In this document: positions 55,801-61,800 of the stretch, one piece after another
Layout: every line of letters begins with the position of its first letter
Numbering within the stretch: the first letter of the stretch is position 1
Assembly: GCF_031458235.1 (NCBI RefSeq)
Contig: NZ_JAVDYB010000001.1
Span: forward strand, 1,178,001 to 1,242,000
Origin: Catenuloplanes atrovinosus
GTDB lineage: Bacteria; Actinomycetota; Actinomycetes; Mycobacteriales; Micromonosporaceae
Length of the DNA stretch: 64,000 bases
Reading direction: 5' to 3'
Made by a program: the position numbers and the translations under genes
The notes under the pieces: generated by a model
The model's database searches: none
Seen by the model: the letters and a program-made list of their open reading frames with translations, nothing else
What the model was told of the DNA's origin: nothing

Positions 55801-58800
55801 GGACCGGTCCCAGACCGCCTGGGACAAGGCGTGGATCCTCGACGACAACGTGGCCGGCCTGAAGAACCTCGACGTCAAGGAGCACCCGGCGGAGGGCGGC
55901 CGGGCCCGCCCGGACTTCGGCGCGGTGGAGAACACCCTGGGCGACGACTTCGTGGTCGGGTTCGGCGGCGGCACCGCGGCGAAGCCGGACTCCGAGGTGC
56001 GCAGCGAGCTGAACACCGGCCTGGGGTCGCGGCCGGCCAACCTGGACGTGCCCAAGAAGAAGGGCATGATCCAGCAGGCGGCGCTGTGGAACATCCAGCG
56101 GATGACGGACGAGAACCTGAACTTCTCGCCGATCTTCGCGACGTCCGCCGAGGACGTCAGCATGATGAAGCACCTGGACAACCTGGATCCGCACGGCGAG
56201 CCGCCGTACCAGATCAAGTCCGGCGTGCAGGTGCTGAAGACCTCGGCGTACCCGGACTCCGAGGTCAACGTCCAGGCCGACAAGACGTACCAGAACCTGC
56301 GCAACAACCAGGCGTGGTGGCTGACCGAGTCCAGCGAGGCACCCGGCAAATCGATCCATGTCAAGCCCGGCGGCGATCGGCCCGTCGGACTGTACGACTT
56401 CGTCGGTGACAAGGTCGCCAGCAAGGGCCCGAGGCCGACCAGCCGGGCCGAGCTGGTGCAGCGGGCCCGGCAGGCGCAGTTCGCCAAGAGCCAGGCGATC
56501 GAGCAGCTCATCGCGGAGGGCCTGGAGAAGAACTACATCAAGCCGGACCAGAGCAAGCAGATCTTCGGGCTGCAGCCGGAGGTGAACTGGGGAGCGCGCC
56601 CGGACCGCGCCGGCGGGCCGCCGACGCCGGAGACCGACCGCGCGGGTGGCGGTCCCACGCCGGAGCGGCCGGGCCGGCCCGATCCGGAGCGCAACCCGGT
56701 CCGCGCCGAGCCGAACGCGCACTACCTGGCCGGCAACCTGGTCACGAACAAGTACACGCCGTTCGACAGCCGCAGCATCACGTTCGACGGGGACAGCGCC
56801 AAGCTGGCCCAGGAGATGGCGAGCGACCGGCTCAACGTCCTGCACGCGGCCGGGTTCCTGGAGTCGGTGACGTTCACCGGGCCGGACCTGAACACGGTGA
56901 TCGAGGCGGAGTCCGCACGCGACCGGCAGCCCCCGATGATCGTCGTCTCCAGCGGCCGGTCGAAGTGGATCAGGGAGCAACTGGAGGCGTCGCGGGACGG
57001 CTACACCACCGCGATCACCAAGGACGACGGCGGTTACCGGGTCGACCGTCCGCTGGAGCCGATCTACGCGCCGAAGTCGGCCGGGCCGAACCGCGGCGTC
57101 TACGTCGTCGTGCACCAGTCGGAGGTCCGTACGTACCAGCGGGATCTGCGGGGTCTCGGGGTGGAGGTCGTCGGCTTCTCGTTCGGCCAGCCGCTGAAGG
57201 GGAAGGGCCTGATCGGCAAGACGCCGAAGGACGTCGAGCTGGTCGGTTTCGGCGCCGCCCGGTACGCCGCGATCAGTTTCGCCAAGGACATCCGCGGCCG
57301 GCTGCCGCAGGACGGTGACGCGCCGCGCAACCCGTGGAACCAGGCCTGGGTCATGGACGACACGGTCGTCGGCCTGAAGAACCTGCCGGTGTCCGAGCAC
57401 GTGGACGCGGACGACATCACCCAGGTGACGCCGGACTTCCGCGCGGCCGAGACCGTCCTGGGCGACGACTACGTGCTCGCGTTCGGCGGCGGCACCCGGG
57501 CGAAGCCGGCCGCCGAGATCCAGAACGAGATGAACAAGTCGCTGGCGACGCCGTCGGCGGACCTGCAGGGCCCGAAGGAACGCGGCATCATCCAGCAGGC
57601 CGCGCTCTGGAACATCGAGCGGATGGCGGACGAGAAGCGGAACTTCTCGCCGATCTTCTTCGCCTCCGCCGAAGACGTCAGCATGACGAACCACTTCAAC
57701 CCGGCCGACCGGGATGCGCCGCCGCCCTACCAGTTCCGCCCCGGCGTGCAGGTGCTGAAGGCCGAGGCGGCGGGCGTGGACAACCCGCGGCGGGCCGTGC
57801 TGGCCTGGTGGCTGAGCGAGTCCAGCGACGTGCCCGACCCGGCGCTGCGCGTGCAGACGCCGGGCGGCCGGCCGGAGCCGCTGTACGACTCCATCGAACG
57901 GCAGGTCGGGGAGATCCAGGACCGCCGGCCCGATCGGCGCCCGGACCCGACGAAGGTGTGGTTCGCCAAGAACCACGCGGTCGAGCAGATCATCAGCAAG
58001 GGCATCGACGACAAGGTCATCTCCTCGGATCCGAGCGATCCCGGCACGAACCTCTTCGAGCTGGACATCCCGTCCGGCTGGGAGGACCGCGCCGGTGGCG
58101 TGCCGCCCCGGGAGGACCGGGCCGGCGGGGTGCCGCCGGCCCAGGACGCCCCGGACCCGGTGGCGAACCCGGTCCGCGCGGACTGGAACACCAAGTACGG
58201 TGCCGACGAGCTGGTCACCAGCAAGTACGCGCCGTTCGAGGGCAAGAGCATCACGTTCGACGGGGAGAGCGGCAAGCTCACCCAGCAGATGGCCGACGAC
58301 CGGCTCGCCGCCCTCCAGCAGGCCGGGTTCCTCGACTCGGTGAACCTGACCGGGCTGGACCTGAACGACGTGGTCACCGCGGAGAACTCGGCGGACCGCA
58401 AGCCCCCGATGATCGTCATCTCCAGCGGCCGGTCCAAGTGGATCAAGCAGCAGCTCACCGACTCGCGGGACTCGTTCGCCACCCCGATCTCCAAGGACGG
58501 CGCCGGCAACTACCGGCTCGACCGGGACCTGGAGCCGATCTACGCGGCGAAGTCCGCGGGTGACGGCCGCGGTGTCTACATCGTGGTGCACGAGTCGGAG
58601 CTCCGGACGTACCAGCGGGATCTGGACGGTCTCGGGGTGAAGGTCGTCGGCTACTCGTTCGGCCGGCCGCTGCGGGGCGAGGGACTGATCGGCAAGACGC
58701 CCAAGGACGTCGAGCTGGTCGGCTTCGGCGCGGCGCGGTACGCCGCGGTCAGCTTCGCCAAGGACGTGCACGACGCGCTGCTGCGGCAGAACCCCGAGTC

Positions 58801-61800
58801 GCCGCGCAGTTCCTGGGACAAGGCGTGGCTGCTCGACGACAACGTGGTCGGGCTGAAGAACCTGCCGCTGACCGACAGCACCGACGACGACGGCATCACG
58901 AACGTGTCGTGGGACTTCGGCGCGGCGGAGAACGCGCTGGACGGGGACATCGCGCTCGGCTTCGGTGGCGGCACCATGGCGAAGTCGCCCGGCGACTTCC
59001 ACGGCGAGATGAGCACGTCGCTCGCTTCGGACCCGGCGGACCTGCGGCGTACCGGCCCGAAGGAGCGCGGCCTGATCCAGCAGGCCGCGCTCTGGAACAT
59101 CGACCGGATGACGCGGGACAACCTCAACTTCTCGCCGATCTTCGTGGCGTCCGCCGAGGACGTCAGCATGGTCAACCACCTCAACCCGAAGGACAGCGAC
59201 GCCGATCCGCCGTACCGCTGGACGCCCCGGGTCCAGATTCTGAAGGCCAAGGCCGACTCCGCGCCGAACATCCAGCGCCCGGTCATGGCCTGGTTCATGA
59301 GCGAGTCCCGCCACGCGCCCGAGCCGACGCTGCGGCTGACCACCGAGAACGGCGCGCCGACGCCGCTGTACGACGCGGTGGCGGACCGCAACGCGGAGAT
59401 CGAGGCGCGGAAGCCGGCCGGCCGCAAGGACCCGACCAGCGAGTGGTTCGCCAAGAACCGCGCGGTCGAGCAACTCATCGCCGCCAGCCTGGACAAGCAG
59501 AAGTACGAGCCGGCGCAGAGCACCACCACGAACTTCTTCCAGCAGAGCATCCCGGTCACCTGGAACGCCACCCCGCCGGTGCCCGCGCCGACGCCCGACG
59601 CCGCGGGCGCGCGCCCGACCCCGGCCGCCTGGCAGCCGATCGGCTCGCCGCGCCCGGTCGCCCTGCTCAAGGCGCGGCACCCGGGCACCGAACGGCTCAA
59701 CCCGGACTACGCCCGGGGCGGCCAGAACCGGACCAACTGCATCCCGGTCTCCATCGCGACCGATCTGCACCTGGGCAAGCAGGACCAGCCGGACGGCAGC
59801 ACCACGACGTACCAGGCGTTCCCGAGCGTCGCGAACGAGGTCGCGGTGCTGTCCGGGTACGCCGACGCGCCGCTGACCCGGATGCCGGACCTGGCCTCGA
59901 TCGAGTCCGTGCTCACCGAGGTCGGGTCCCGTGGCGTGGTCGTCGTCAAGGACCCGGTCTCCGGCTTCACGCACTCGTTCAACGCGGTACGGATGGAGCC
60001 CGGCCCGGACGGCGTCGCGTTCTACGACGGCCAGTCCGACGCCCAGGCCACCGCGCCGCCGAACGGGCAGTACCGGTTCGTACCCACGAAGGGTGTCGAC
60101 CCGGCCGTGCTGGAGGCCGCCAGCCTGGACGCGGTGCACGACGTACCGCCCTCGGTCAGCACGCCGGTCCCGCCCGCGGACAACCCGATCGCCGCGAAGT
60201 GGAACGACGGCTACGACCCGGCCAGCGACCTGGTCACGTCCAAGTACACGACGCTCGAGAAGATCGAGTTCAACGGTCGCAGCGGCGAGCTGACCGAGCA
60301 GGTCGCGACCGCGCAGCTCGACCTGATGAAGGCCAAGGGCCTGCTCGGCTCCGTCAACATCTCCGGCCCGGACCTGGGCGCGCTGGTCACGGCCGAGTCC
60401 GCGGCGAACCGGCAGCCCCCGATGGTGGTCATCTCCAGCGGCCGGGCACAGTGGATGCGCGACCAGCTCACGCAGGCGCGCGACAGCGAGAGCCCGGTGT
60501 TCGAGAGGGCCGGCAAGACCGCGGACGGCCGGGACCGGTACGAGCTGACCTACGAGCACGACCCGGTGCCGATCTACGCGCGGAAGTCGGCCGGCGGCGA
60601 CCGCGGCATCTACGTCGTGGTCCACGAGTCCGAGCTGAAGACGTACCAGGACGCGCTCGGCGACCTCGGCGTGCACGTGGTCGGCTACTCGTTCGGCCGG
60701 CCCATGCAGAAGCCGGTGAAGGTCGGCGACGGCAAGTACAAGAACGTCAAGATCGAGCTGGTCGGCTTCGGCGCCGCGCGGCACGCCGCGATCAGCTTCG
60801 CCAAGGACATGCGCAAGCACGTCCAGCAGCGCAAGGGCGAGTCCGCCGGCAACGCCTGGGACAAGGCGTGGCTGCTCGACGACAACGTGGTCGGCCTGAA
60901 GAACCTGCCGGTCGCGGACGGCGCCGACGGTGCCCGCCCGGACTTCGGCGTGGTGGAGAGCGCGCTCGGCGACGACGTCGCGGTCGGCTTCAACGGCGGC
61001 ACGCTGACCAAGAGCGCCGACCAGGCCCGGTCCGAGCTGAACACCGGCCTGGCCGCGCCGCCGGCCGACCTCTCCGGCCCGAAGAAGCCTGGCATCATCC
61101 AGCAGGCCGCGCTCTGGAACATCGAGCGGATGACGGCCGAGAACCTCAACTTCGCGCCGGTCTTCACCGCGTCCGCCGAGGACATCAGCATGGTGAACCA
61201 CCTGAACCCGGCGCAGGGCGACCCGCCGTACCGGTTCACCACCGGCATCCAGGTGATGAAGGCCAAGGCCACGCCCGACCCCGCGCCCAAGGGCGGCTCG
61301 GAGTACCAGAAGCTGCGCGGCCGCCTGGCCTGGTGGCTCACCCAGTCGGACGACGCGCCGGGTAGGTCGCTCGAACTGGCGCCGGAGAAGGGCGGCCAGT
61401 CCAACCTCTTCACGTACGTCGAGAAGCAGGTCGGCCGGAAGGGCGAGAAGACCTGGTTCGCCCAGAGCCAGGCGGTCGAGCAGATCGTCGCCGAGGGCAT
61501 CGCCAAGGACAAGGTCCGCCCGGACACCGACCGCAAGAACTTCTTCTCCCTCGACATCCCGGTCCGCTGGGACGAGCCCTCCGACCGCGCCGGCGCGACC
61601 CCCACGATCGAGCCGGAGTCGCCGGCCGAGAGCTCCAACGCGCGAACCGGCACCGAATCCGCCGGCACCCGGGGACCGGGCACCGGTCCGGAGACCGAGA
61701 CGCCGGAGAGCCGGGCCGCGATCGACACGGTGCTGAACAGTGCCGCGCCGATCGTGCGGAATCGGCTGGAGCCGGTGGTGGCCGCGGCGGCGCGGCAGGT

